DNA from: a virus | Virus record (IMG/VR): IMGVR_UViG_3300023118_000023 | Span: 1-32,956 of that record | DNA: 32,956 bases | Strand: one strand, 5' to 3' | Part shown: positions 1 to 7,820 of the stretch, piece by piece | Numbering within the stretch: position 1 is the stretch's first letter | Layout: each line of letters begins with the position of its first letter | Position numbers and translations under genes: made by a program | The notes under the pieces: model-generated | Told to the model about the DNA's origin: nothing | Databases searched by the model: none | The model's input: only the letters and a program-made list of their open reading frames with translations

Positions 1-1349
1 GAAGACAGAGTGGCGTTGTCTACTGCAAGTCTCATAAAGCCATTCATGAGAAGCTGTGTATCGAGCATGTTTTCAGCAACACCTACACCAAAGAAGGAGT
101 AAGGGTTGACTTCATAAGGGACGACACAGTAAGGAATACGTGCAGGAGTGAATGGATTGAAGACGATACGGATAACGTGAGAACCAGAGATCCAAACGTT
201 TACCTGTACCTGATCGAAGGACTTAAACTCCTTAGGAATCTTAAGACCAGCTTCCTTCACACATTCTGCATCGACAAGACCCCAGTATTCGAGGACTTCC
301 CAACGTTCATTGATAGTCGTGTCGTTCTGGTTTACTTCTGTGAGTGCAGTCTCCCAGTACTCCTGAGAGTAGTTAGGTCCATCAAGAATGAGCTTCTCGA
401 TGTTCTTACCACGGAAGTAGGGGCGCTTCTTGAGCTGACGTAGTTCACTCTTGGACATACGATGTCTCTGAATGAATTTCTCAGACTCTGCCATGTTACG
501 TGCGTCAGGATCGGGGAATGCATCCCAGACTGATACATATTCCATCCAAGGAATGGTGCGAATCTCAGGGGCATACGTCCCGTCTTCACCCCACTTGGGA
601 TATTCTTTGTCGATGGCAAAAGGGCCTTTAAAGATACCAGTGCCGAGAAGAGCCATTTCAAAGATTGTAGAACGGAGGGATTTAGAAGCATTTGCCTCGT
701 CAAGCTGATCGAGGATCTTCTTTTCCATCTTACGTGCTGCGTCTTTGGCAGGTTCAAAAGTAATGTCTGTAGGAAGAAGACCGGGACCCATCTTGATATC
801 ATCTTTGACGGGTTCAAGCATCTTCTTCTTAGGCCCGAAGAGAGCTGCGATATGTGGGTCCATCTGGGAGCTCTTAGGAGCAGAGCCTGCGGATGCGCCA
901 CCCGGCTGTGCCTGTGGTCCCTGAGACGTCCCTGTAGGATCGATATGGATAGCCTCTGGAACACCAAGGGCTAGGTTCGGAGGATCGACACCGATAGGGA
1001 ATCGATTACCTGCAAAGAGTACGTCACAGATCTGAGCGACAGCGGCCTGAACCTTAGTCTTCGTGATCTTGATGAATGCCTTGGACTTCTCTGTAGAAGT
1101 GAACTGAGTCGTAGGACCATAGGCTCCACGATAGTTTCTGTAGCATTCCAGCCAACGTTGTTCGTCAGCCATACGCTTCCTCTTTGCACGACCATAACTT
1201 TCTTCGATGACTTCAACGAGCTTCGAATACTTCTTGTTGTCGTTAGGAATGTCAGTGGCTTCTGGAATGGCTACTGCAGAAGAAACATCGGCAGAAGTCT
1301 CGACCGAGAGGTCCTTATTTAGTGGCATCTCATTCATAAATGAAGCCAT
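1..1349 (-). CDS. Portal protein (head-tail connector), C-terminus beyond window
   Basis: The portal forms the dodecameric ring at the capsid vertex through which DNA is packaged and ejected. The reading frame stays open from an ATG at 1349 down to the window edge, so 449 residues are visible and the C-terminus is missing. The start is set by an AGGAG five bases upstream. Visible marks are a basic segment near residue 55 (YGRAKRKRMADEQRW), the stretch KAFIKITKTKVQAAVAQICD, a Pro/Gly/Gln/Ala-rich low-complexity insert around residues 135-160, and LLGTGIFKGPF, which is typical of podovirus-type portals. It is the last visible gene of the leftward packaging block that contains both terminase subunits, which fits the assignment. 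Family recognition is by eye. Confidence 0.85.
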   Translation of the reverse strand, partial: MASFMNEMPLNKDLSVETSADVSSAVAIPEATDIPNDNKKYSKLVEVIEESYGRAKRKRMADEQRWLECYRNYRGAYGPTTQFTSTEKSKAFIKITKTKVQAAVAQICDVLFAGNRFPIGVDPPNLALGVPEAIHIDPTGTSQGPQAQPGGASAGSAPKSSQMDPHIAALFGPKKKMLEPVKDDIKMGPGLLPTDITFEPAKDAARKMEKKILDQLDEANASKSLRSTIFEMALLGTGIFKGPFAIDKEYPKWGEDGTYAPEIRTIPWMEYVSVWDAFPDPDARNMAESEKFIQRHRMSKSELRQLKKRPYFRGKNIEKLILDGPNYSQEYWETALTEVNQNDTTINERWEVLEYWGLVDAECVKEAGLKIPKEFKSFDQVQVNVWISGSHVIRIVFNPFTPARIPYCVVPYEVNPYSFFGVGVAENMLDTQLLMNGFMRLAVDNATLS

Positions 1350-1357
1350 GTTATCTC

Positions 1358-1651
1358 CTATTCGTCTTCGTCTGAGTCATACGGATTGGAAGCCACTTCG
1401 ATGAAGGAGCTCATGAGCATGAACTTCGCCCTCTCTAGGTCCCATACGATCTTTGCTGGATCAGGGGAAGAAGAGGCGAAGTATGTATTTGCTTTGTCAT
1501 TGTAGGTACCAATGATGATTACGTCATCGAAGTCCTTCTCTTGTGCTGCCTCGAAAACACTCTTGAGTTCTACGTCCTGATTGAACATTGCCTCCAATTC
1601 GTTATATTCGATTTCTTCTACACCGGGGAACTTGACGACGTTATCATCCAT
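1358..1651 (-). CDS. Small acidic protein of unknown function
   Basis: 97 residues, strongly acidic, starting NVVKFPG and ending DSDEDE. The ATG at 1651 has an AAAGGA six to eight bases upstream. The middle (DDVIIIGTYNDKANTYFASSSPD, then DLERAKFML further on) resembles small proteins I recall from alphaproteobacteria and their phages, in which a VIVIG strand is followed by YFASS and a helix LLERAK. The function of that group is not known to me. It lies between the portal gene and a 67-residue gene with almost no spacing, so it is co-transcribed with the packaging genes. The host hint from this similarity is weak. Confidence 0.7.
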   Translation of the reverse strand: MDDNVVKFPGVEEIEYNELEAMFNQDVELKSVFEAAQEKDFDDVIIIGTYNDKANTYFASSSPDPAKIVWDLERAKFMLMSSFIEVASNPYDSDEDE

Positions 1652-1652
1652 A

Positions 1653-1856
1653 TCAATGGTCCTTTATAGTATGCTTGAAAAATTGTTGATCACGTTCCAT
1701 GGCATCGTCCATCTTATCAAGACCAGCCATTGAAGTCATCTTATCCTCTTTAAATGGGCCAAGGTCCTTAGGAGGAACTCGACCGTTAGGAGGACGATGT
1801 GTGTCGGTAGGCTTAACCTCGATATTCTTCGACTGCCTTTGATCTTTTGTTTTCAT
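1653..1856 (-). CDS. Small hydrophilic protein, unknown
   Basis: 67 residues, highly charged, without hydrophobic segments. The N-terminal half is rich in Lys, Pro and Thr (PTDTHRPPNGRVPPKDLG) and probably disordered; the C-terminal half is acidic and Met-rich. The ATG at 1856 is preceded by AAGGA at good spacing. Its 5' part overlaps the end of the 61-residue gene upstream by 44 bases, and its stop lies one base before the start of the 97-residue gene, a typical translationally coupled arrangement. I do not recognise it. Confidence 0.6.
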   Translation of the reverse strand: MKTKDQRQSKNIEVKPTDTHRPPNGRVPPKDLGPFKEDKMTSMAGLDKMDDAMERDQQFFKHTIKDH

Positions 1857-1998
1857 TGAGTCCGTCCTTGTATCGTTCTACAGAATCTCGTATATCTTCA
1901 AATGTACTTTGTGGGATTAAAACCCAACCGGGATGATGAATCTCACTTGTCATATAATCATCTGCTATATTTTCAGCGGCAATAAAAATACTATCCAT
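1813..1998 (-). CDS. Small protein, unknown
   Basis: 61 residues without a membrane segment. The middle, GWVLIPQSTFEDIRDSVERYKDGL, looks like a strand followed by an amphipathic helix. The ATG at 1998 has AAGGAG about eleven bases upstream, which is slightly long. It lies directly after the PhoH-like gene in the leftward operon and overlaps the next gene by 44 bases. No function can be assigned. Confidence 0.6.
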   Translation of the reverse strand: MDSIFIAAENIADDYMTSEIHHPGWVLIPQSTFEDIRDSVERYKDGLNENKRSKAVEEYRG

Positions 1999-2013
1999 AT
2001 TAGTGGAGACTCC

Positions 2014-2736
2014 TTACGGGCGAAGGCCGTATTCTGATAGAATGAATGCCTTGATAAAGTCAGAGCGAACGATATCTTCTACTCCAAACTCGATGAATGT
2101 GACTGTAGGAATGGGAGTCAGAACCTTAATGAGGCGCTTCAATCCAGTCTCTTCCTTGAATCGTTCAGACGAGAGGTCGTCCTGTTCGAGGTCACCGTTT
2201 ACAATGAAGCGAGAGTTATCACCCAATCGGGTAATGACAGAACGGACTTCCTGATAGCCCATGTTCTGGGCCTCTTCGATAATAATGACTGCATCGTCAA
2301 TCGTGATACCACGGATAAACGAAGTAGGCATGAATTCGATAATCTTCTTTTGCTTGAGAATCTCATATGCGTCACCACGCCCATAGAGCTGTGAGCAGAG
2401 ACCGACATATGGTGCCTCGTATTGCTTCATCTTGTCTGCGGCAGAACCCGGTAGATGACCGATGTCACGCGTAGGGACTGCAGAACGGACAATGACTACC
2501 CTCTTCTGTAGACCGTCCTGTACGGCCTTGAGAGCCAGATACAGAGCCACAAAGGACTTACCAGTACCCGGTAGCCCGTGAAGAACTAAGTGCTTCTCCT
2601 TACTCCAATCTCTGAATGCAATACTCTGATTGAGAGTCTTTGGTCTGATATCGGTGAGGCGGAGATTGAAACTCTGCTCTGAACGTTCAGACTGGAGGTG
2701 CTTGCGTCGGTCCTTACGGGATACCTTAATGGGCAA
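2014..2736 (-). CDS. phoH: PhoH-like P-loop ATPase
   Basis: 240 residues if started at the TTG at 2736, the usual size for phage PhoH-like proteins. Walker A is HGLPGTGKS (about residues 53-61) and Walker B is AVIIIEEAQN (about 150-157), followed by IVNGDLEQDD, the sensor-like segment of PhoH proteins. These are ATPases related to superfamily 1 helicases; in phages their exact role is unsettled, with RNA or nucleotide metabolism suggested. The frame stays open upstream into the large terminase gene, but those residues look like an out-of-frame shadow. The TTG at 2736 has AAGGA seven bases upstream and follows the terminase stop directly, so I prefer it to the in-frame ATG at 2820, which has no ribosome site. 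Confidence 0.85.
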   Translation of the reverse strand: MPIKVSRKDRRKHLQSERSEQSFNLRLTDIRPKTLNQSIAFRDWSKEKHLVLHGLPGTGKSFVALYLALKAVQDGLQKRVVIVRSAVPTRDIGHLPGSAADKMKQYEAPYVGLCSQLYGRGDAYEILKQKKIIEFMPTSFIRGITIDDAVIIIEEAQNMGYQEVRSVITRLGDNSRFIVNGDLEQDDLSSERFKEETGLKRLIKVLTPIPTVTFIEFGVEDIVRSDFIKAFILSEYGLRP

Positions 2737-2752
2737 TGGCAATTCCTTTATG

Positions 2753-4699
2753 TTAATATCCGAAGATTTTGTCTGCGGGACTGTACCTAGAAGTTCTTGT
2801 CTTTCCCCAATCGAGGGCATTCTCTGGTCTAGGACGAGACATAATGCCGTAACGAAGGGCGTCATACGAGTGGTCGTGTGGATAACGACTATCGATGTCT
2901 TCGCCTTGATCTGGGTCGACAGGAATGGCTGGAAGGTCTGAGATGATCTGTCTGCAAGTATTGAAGAATACGATACCTGCCTTCTTTTCACCAAAGGGTA
3001 GTTCTTTAATCTTTAAGAGTTCATGCAATCGGTTCTTACCTGCTGAACGAGATCCCTTGGAACGATCCGAGGGACGCCAACGGCAACCGGCCGCAATCAT
3101 CTCTTCTGCGACTGTCGGGCCGTAGGTTCCACGGTCATGCCAGACAGACGAGTCGAGTACGCCATAAGAGACTTTTTCATTCTCTTCTAGCTTGAGGACT
3201 TTGTCTGCAAGGGCGTTACCGGTCATTCCCGATCCGTAAAGCTCCCTGTAGACATAAAGCGTATCATATGAAGGATCGATCGCAAACCATAGTACACAAG
3301 CCGGTGCGCTATAACCATAGTCAGCAGCTCTAAAACGCCGCCACTCATGAGGGATAGTGAATGGGTCACAAGTGTGGTATTTTGGATTAAATTCTGCAAA
3401 GGCGGCCCCCTCAACGATTGACCAATCCCCTTCGAGCAGCTTACGACGCTGTTCTTCTGGGAGGCCAAGGAGGCTTCGCTCGTAAGCACCATCCTCATAA
3501 AGATACGGATTGTCTTGTAGCTTCGCAGGAATGAACCTACGTTTGAAGAGTGGCTTACCTCTTTTATTCGGATCTTCGTAATCATCCGGATAGGTGAGGA
3601 CTTCACCAGTCTCAATGTCTTTGGCCCAAAAGGCCCGCCCGGCAGGAGCCGGATCGATAAACATCTTCTTAACCCAATGGTGACCTGGGCCACCGGGGTT
3701 AGTCGTGGCTCTCATGTAACCAGTACCACCGATCATCTTCTTGAGTTCGGGGTTGGTAATACGGAGACGTGACTTCAAATATGTGTATGCAAAAGACGTG
3801 GGGTATTGGGTGAGCTCATCCATACCGATCCAAGAGAATGCCTGACCCTGATAACGCATGACGTCTTCGTCACGATCAAGATAGGTAATCCAGAACTTGG
3901 CTCCGGAAGGAAACACCCACATACTTTCTTGTTCTTTCCACTTTGCGTCAGGAAAGACCTTTTGGTAAATCTTCTTAGACTCCCACTTAAGCTCTCGGAG
4001 TTCGTCATTGGTACGACGAAGAAGGAGACCCACAAAGTCTGGGTTGTCAAAATATCTCATAGGGTCGGCGAGCATCGCATAACTCTTCCCGCCTCCGGCG
4101 GAACCACCGTACAAAACTTCTTCTTCTGTTGCGGACAAGAAAGAAGTCTGAGGTCCTGGATTAGGTTTGAACACCCAATTAATATTCTCAGGGACTGGCG
4201 GGGCCGATTTGTATTCTTCCCCATTTGCCAGTGCCTTGAGATACCCACCACGGTTGTCTTCTTTATTCTTCTCAGTCTTGAGCTTCTTGTCTTCATACTT
4301 GAGCTCTAGTTCTGAATATTTCTTACGGGCGTTGGTGATGGCCCTCTTGGCGGCTGCCTTGTCTAGACTCTCCTTGGTACGCTTGGGGGCGTTGTTAGAA
4401 AGGATACGTCTATTCGTCTTCCTGTTGAGGAAGGGCTTCCTATGTTTCTTGTAGAGATTGGAAATTGTTTGATGGACAAGAGATCTGAGGAGTTTCTCAG
4501 AAAGCCATTCACAGACTTCTCGGAGGCTAGAGCCAGCGTCGATATAGTCGAATGCTTGTTCGATGTAGTAGATCTGATTCTCGTCAGGCACGATGTCATA
4601 GCCGGTCTCACCAAGCTTGTATCCGACACCAATCTTCCCATAGGGGAGCTTACGGGTCCATGCCTGCCAGCGGTCTAGGGGAAGTTGATTATTGGACAC
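2753..4699 (-). CDS. terL: Terminase large subunit (packaging ATPase and nuclease)
   Basis: 648 residues, starting at a GTG with AGGA six bases upstream. It pumps DNA into the capsid and cuts it. The N-terminal 90 residues contain a helix-turn-helix-like region (about 42-85) with the phrase GYKLGETGYDIVPDE. A charged coiled region follows (105-150). The ATPase has Walker A GGSAGGGKS (198-206), Walker B SWIGMDEL (289-296) and the coupling motif ATTNPGG (331-337). The C-terminal RNase H-like nuclease shows AADYGYSAPACVLW (458-471), an Asp near 516 (LDSS) and DHSYDALRYG (609-618). The length is above average because of the N-terminal extension. It lies downstream of the small subunit, which supports the call. 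Confidence 0.93.
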   Translation of the reverse strand: MSNNQLPLDRWQAWTRKLPYGKIGVGYKLGETGYDIVPDENQIYYIEQAFDYIDAGSSLREVCEWLSEKLLRSLVHQTISNLYKKHRKPFLNRKTNRRILSNNAPKRTKESLDKAAAKRAITNARKKYSELELKYEDKKLKTEKNKEDNRGGYLKALANGEEYKSAPPVPENINWVFKPNPGPQTSFLSATEEEVLYGGSAGGGKSYAMLADPMRYFDNPDFVGLLLRRTNDELRELKWESKKIYQKVFPDAKWKEQESMWVFPSGAKFWITYLDRDEDVMRYQGQAFSWIGMDELTQYPTSFAYTYLKSRLRITNPELKKMIGGTGYMRATTNPGGPGHHWVKKMFIDPAPAGRAFWAKDIETGEVLTYPDDYEDPNKRGKPLFKRRFIPAKLQDNPYLYEDGAYERSLLGLPEEQRRKLLEGDWSIVEGAAFAEFNPKYHTCDPFTIPHEWRRFRAADYGYSAPACVLWFAIDPSYDTLYVYRELYGSGMTGNALADKVLKLEENEKVSYGVLDSSVWHDRGTYGPTVAEEMIAAGCRWRPSDRSKGSRSAGKNRLHELLKIKELPFGEKKAGIVFFNTCRQIISDLPAIPVDPDQGEDIDSRYPHDHSYDALRYGIMSRPRPENALDWGKTRTSRYSPADKIFGY

Positions 4700-4714
4700 A
4701 CAAAATCCTATCTA

Positions 4715-5131
4715 TCATTCATGATCTATTACTAGGGGTTCTGAATCTTTGGCCGGAAGGATGAACATGTTCCGTACTTCGGTCACATGGACTGCCTCTT
4801 CTTTAAACACACCACCTCTGTCGAGAATGTCTCTAGAAGCAGAGATGATGTTATTTGTTCCGGGGACGTTGGGATTGGTAAGGACATTGACGAGAGAGAG
4901 GGCTGCCTGAGAACTGGCGGCTACGAGGTATTCCTTCGTCCTTTCCTTGATGTGTTTACCAAGGAGTCTCGTGATGTGAGACGTGGGCATAGACTTGGGG
5001 AATCCTGCATCATCCATGGCCGCCCGTACATTGCCTTGGCACTTATCGAAGAGTAGGTCTAGGAACTCTTCTTCTCTAGGTGTCAGTCCTGTCTGGGGGT
5101 TCTTGAGGTTTTCTACGAGATCATTAGTCAT
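4715..5131 (-). CDS. terS: Terminase small subunit (DNA-recognition)
   Basis: 138 residues, first gene of the leftward packaging operon. The phrase LTPREEEFLDLLFDKCQGNVRAAMDDAGFP is the helix-turn-helix typical of small terminases (residues 16-45). The C-terminal half is helical and would form the oligomeric ring. It recognises the packaging site and loads the large subunit. The ATG at 5131 has AAGGAG upstream and lies inside a 12-base perfect palindrome (5126-5137). The stop is 15 bases before the large-subunit start. Sequence identity in this family is low, so the call rests on the helix-turn-helix, size and position. Confidence 0.75.
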   Translation of the reverse strand: MTNDLVENLKNPQTGLTPREEEFLDLLFDKCQGNVRAAMDDAGFPKSMPTSHITRLLGKHIKERTKEYLVAASSQAALSLVNVLTNPNVPGTNNIISASRDILDRGGVFKEEAVHVTEVRNMFILPAKDSEPLVIDHE

Positions 5132-5137
5132 ATGACT

Positions 5138-5419
5138 CCTTCAATACCAAGGTATTTCGACAATGGAATTCTCCTTAAATTTTAAAAATCAGAACTGAAA
5201 ACACCTAGTAGTACTTACTCACCGAGTTCTTAACCAGTACTAGACTGTATAACGGTGATGACTTAATCCGTGTACAAGCGATGATATCAAGCTTGTGTGT
5301 TAATCTAGACCGATTACTGTTGAATGTTCCAAAGCACATAAAAAGAAAACAGTTCTAATACAGTTAAGTTACAAGCTGTAAGGTCATAGCTTGTCTAATT
5401 CTTTTGTTCCTATAGTTTA
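5138..5419 (-). promoter_or_regulatory. 280-base leader of the late leftward operon with two related hairpins
   Basis: Between the leftward promoter and the small terminase start lie about 280 bases without a gene. Two hairpins share nearly the same stem: ACAAGCT at 5371-5377 pairs with AGCTTGT at 5388-5394, and ACAAGC at 5274-5279 pairs with GCTTGT at 5291-5296. Two copies of AGTACT also lie about 20 bases apart near 5208-5240. Such a leader could control readthrough or mRNA stability; that is inference. No T-run typical of an intrinsic terminator follows the hairpins on the transcribed strand. Confidence 0.45.
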
Positions 5420-5448
5420 ATTATACCATTATTACGAAAGTGTGTCAA
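5420..5448 (-). promoter_or_regulatory. Sigma70-type promoter for the leftward packaging genes
   Basis: On the minus strand TTGACA (5443-5448) and TATAAT (5420-5425) are both perfect consensus boxes separated by exactly 17 bases. The surrounding bases (GGGGTTGACAC before, TGGTATAATTAA and CTATAGGAACAAA after) are shared with the rightward promoter at 32264. This suggests recognition by the host sigma70 RNA polymerase and possibly a shared phage control. It would drive the small terminase and everything to its left. Confidence 0.85.
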
Positions 5449-5884
5449 CCCCTATACACGAAAAAAGTGCATAATAATTGAAATAAAGTGATATTTTATA
5501 CAATAAAGTGTAAAAGTAGTAATAGAGTACCCTAAGTACTGAGAGTATGAAGTAGACGAATCAAGTTCTTATACAGAAAATAATGGATACCTAATTATAC
5601 AGCTAAGATATTGAAAAATATATGGAATGTGTATACAACTATAGCTACCCCTCCCTTGGTCCTGCCCGGATAGTACAGATTTTCCCTATACTTTAGGAGG
5701 AAAGTAAAGGAATTGCGAGTTAAATACAAACTCCAAGAGTTAAGCATATCAATACTAGACGTTACTGCTAATACTAGACGCTAATGTATTACTTAAGTAC
5801 AACAATACTTGAACAGAGTATTATGAAGTAAAACAATACTTGGTAAACTTGGGCTAATCTTGTCAACTAACTAGCAGTAGAAAT
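5449..5884. other. AT-rich intergenic stretch with short direct repeats
   Basis: No gene is visible. The stretch is rich in A and T and contains short direct repeats: AATACTAGACG twice (about 5751-5782) and ACAATACTTG twice (about 5803-5843). An AGGAGG-like sequence near 5696 is not followed by a usable reading frame. Placement between divergent transcription units, high AT content and short repeats would suit a replication origin or a regulatory region, but no established origin motif was recognised. Confidence 0.3.
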
Positions 5885-5942
5885 CGGCCAGGAATTGCAA
5901 CTAGACGTCCGTCTTTACTCTGGCCGCCAGTCCTGCTATGAT
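5885..5942 (+). promoter_or_regulatory. Rightward promoter candidate inside a large dyad
   Basis: TTTACT (5914-5919) and TATGAT (5937-5942) are separated by 17 bases and form a moderate sigma70 promoter pointing toward the structured region and the rightward genes. The -35 box lies within an inverted repeat: CGGCCAG at 5885-5891 pairs with CTGGCCG at 5920-5926, with an inner AGACG/CGTCT pair at 5903-5907 and 5910-5914. The dyad could be an operator. ATAGGAATAT occurs twice just downstream (5947-5956 and 5976-5985) and a partial third copy lies near 6015. Confidence 0.5.
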
Positions 5943-6823
5943 AGACATAGGAATATAGTCCTTTATCCTGGTTGTATAGGAATATATTCTTTCAACCTTT
6001 GGTTTGTAGATTATGACAAAGGAATATGCTGTAATAGTATAGTGATAAATAAGTCACACATTAGGTTTATTCTCAAGAGCCTATAGACTTATTTGTTTTT
6101 TGTGTTAACGCGCAAGCGTGGTCAATATCCCCGCGAAAAGGGATTGTTCTTTGATAGCTCAATACGGGGAGGATACGCGGGGAACTGGCTGTCAGAAGGC
6201 CATAGAAGGCCAAGGGAAGGCTTTGAGGCTTAGGACTAGGGATTATGGGGAAAAGGGCGATCGGCAAGCCTGTGAGGACTAAAACCTGGTGTTCATTCCC
6301 CTAATTCCTGGTGGTCATAATCAGGGTAGAAAACAAGAAAGATTTGAGGAAAAACAATGAGATGAAAGAAAGTTGAAAAACCCTCTTGCATCCTTTGCCC
6401 AATTGTATATTCTGCAAATATCGAAAGAGACAAACCAATACACAAAGGCATGTGAGTTGGTGCGAGCATTGGCCTTGGCCTCTAAGCGTTCGGCAGAGTT
6501 TGTTGCTTCAGTAAGCCCACTGGCTTTCGGTGATTTAACTTCAGGGTTCAGGGGATTGGACCTTTCGGCTTTAGGCTTTCTGCCTTTAGTCCTCAAAAAT
6601 CCCCTAAAGTTTTCCGCCCCTTTGGCGGGTTTGTTGACACGGTCTTTGCTAGGCCACTGCGCTGCAGCTTACTAACTAAGGTGAGATAATCGGATATCCG
6701 GTTGCTAAGTCCGAAGGTGCTGCATCAATCTAGCTTAGGGGCGGATAGGTCTTTAGTTGCAACTCGCAAGGCAACACAATCTTTTGAGTTAGCTCTTTCG
6801 TCATTGGCCTGTAATGGGCTCAT

Positions 6824-6888
6824 GATTGGGATTGTAAACAGAAGGTGAAAATCCTTCAAGGATAGGAGCAACGGTTCTCTGTCCAATC
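6824..6888 (+). ncRNA. Repeated RNA element, copy A
   Basis: A closing helix GATTGG (6824-6829) with CCAATC (6883-6888) surrounds a hairpin GAAGG (6841-6845) with CCTTC (6853-6857), followed directly by AAGGATA. The same architecture, with different but still complementary bases, is found in copy B at 7132-7204. Downstream, both copies also share a segment reading roughly AACTAGTNTGG followed by TTNAACCTAG. Confidence 0.6.
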
Positions 6889-7081
6889 TATCGACTTCTT
6901 TCTTTCGAAAGGCTTAGGAAACGGAATACCGTTGGTATACCGAAAGTACGGGCAACTAGTGTGGAAAGCGTTAAACCTAGATAACAGACCTTCTAGGGAC
7001 GGTGGATTGTGCACTGCCTACGTTGCTTTCGGTTCAATGACGACTTTTGATTTCCTTCCTGTATGCCAAGTGGCGGCTATG

Positions 7082-7121
7082 AAGCTATCCCTTTGATGTG
7101 GATTTGTGGATTGTAAAGCTT
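7082..7121 (+). ncRNA. CTTTGATG-loop hairpin, copy 1
   Basis: AAGCT (7082-7086) pairs with AGCTT (7117-7121) and encloses CTTTGATG (7091-7098) followed by TGGATTTGTGGATTGT. About 36 bases here closely match the second copy at 7461-7500, apart from the stem bases, which differ but stay complementary. Confidence 0.55.
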
Positions 7122-7131
7122 GGATAACATT

Positions 7132-7204
7132 ACATGGCGGAATTGACGTGAGAGGGGAAAATCGTCCCTTCAAGGATAACGGATAGCTGGCGGGAATGCC
7201 ATGT
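7132..7204 (+). ncRNA. Repeated RNA element, copy B
   Basis: A closing helix ACATGGC (7132-7138) with GCCATGT (7198-7204) surrounds a hairpin GAGGGG (7152-7157) with CCCTTC (7166-7171), followed by AAGGATA. Compared with copy A, both helices use different bases while remaining paired, whereas the single-stranded AAGGATA is unchanged. That is the pattern expected of a conserved RNA structure. Confidence 0.6.
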
Positions 7205-7460
7205 GAAGCCCGGAATACGTCAAACTAGTTTGGTGGAATGTTGAACCTAGTAGTGCGCTGACAACGCGAGAACGGGGATACTAGCGTAATAGCCCCATCG
7301 CCCGTAAGACGGCGGTATAACCTTTTGGTTATAATCTAGGTGTGATCACTATCCCGGGGAGCGGTTGCAAGCATCGATTTGCACTTAAGCTTACTCACAG
7401 TACGGGATAAGAATAAAGGGGTAATAATGGATATAGCGTTGTTAGGACACGGTTGCTACA

Positions 7461-7533
7461 GACAATGAAGCTTTCACTTTGATGATGTTTGTGGATTGTC
7501 GCCAGCTTGCCAGCCTATGCTTTGATGAAAAGC
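7461..7533 (+). ncRNA. CTTTGATG-loop hairpins, copies 2 and 3
   Basis: GACAAT (7461-7466) pairs with ATTGTC (7495-7500) around CTTTGATG at 7477-7484. Immediately after, GCTTT (7519-7523) pairs with AAAGC (7529-7533), with CTTTGATG again at 7520-7527 forming the 5' arm and loop. Another strong hairpin follows at about 7574-7600, in which TCGCC with AGAC pairs with GTCT and GGCGA. Confidence 0.55.
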
Positions 7534-7691
7534 AACGACGAGAGAAAAAGCCCCAAAAGTTAAATTATAAAGTGATCGCCAGACTGTTTTGGTCTAGGCG
7601 AATTTTCCTGTTAATATCTTTTAAGAGAAAACAGGGGGTCGATTAAGGCATGACACAGAGAGGGTTTTTGTGTCATCAGTATTTGGGAACT

Positions 7692-7812
7692 GAATTGTAA
7701 TTCTCTTGTCACGTCCAATAGTCACTAGATAAATCTAAGCGTCATAAATGATAGGAATATCATTAGGCGTTCACAGTGCTTGTGTGAGAACGTGACAAGA
7801 TTGGTGCAATTC
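7692..7812 (+). ncRNA. Multi-branched RNA domain closed by an 11-base helix
   Basis: GAATTG (7692-7697) pairs with CAATTC (7807-7812). Inside, the 11-base TCTTGTCACGT (7704-7714) pairs perfectly with ACGTGACAAGA (7790-7800). The enclosed segment carries AATGATA (7747-7753) with TATCATT (7758-7764) around a GGAA (GNRA) loop, a small TAGA/TCTA hairpin near 7726-7736, and a CACA/TGTG hairpin near 7772-7784. A chance 11-base exact pairing at this distance is unlikely. Confidence 0.65.
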
Positions 7813-7820
7813 TAAGGATG

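Noticed and set aside
332-1216. Separate minus-strand frames of 211 and 81 codons
   Set aside because: They are out-of-frame shadows of the portal gene, whose own frame is open from 1349 to the window edge.
2736-2994. Extension of the PhoH-like protein upstream into the terminase gene
   Set aside because: The extra 86 residues do not look like a protein and overlap the terminase C-terminus; the TTG at 2736 has a well-spaced ribosome site.
6600-6650. CCGCC/GGCGG hairpin followed by TTTGTT as terminator, and TTGACA near 6634 as promoter
   Set aside because: The stem has only five pairs with a poor T-run, and no -10 box follows the TTGACA at proper spacing.
6321-6675. Overlapping frames on both strands (about 100 and 91 codons) inside the structured region
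   Set aside because: The plus-strand frame needs a TTG without ribosome site and neither translation has protein-like composition; both lie in a region of repeats and RNA hairpins.
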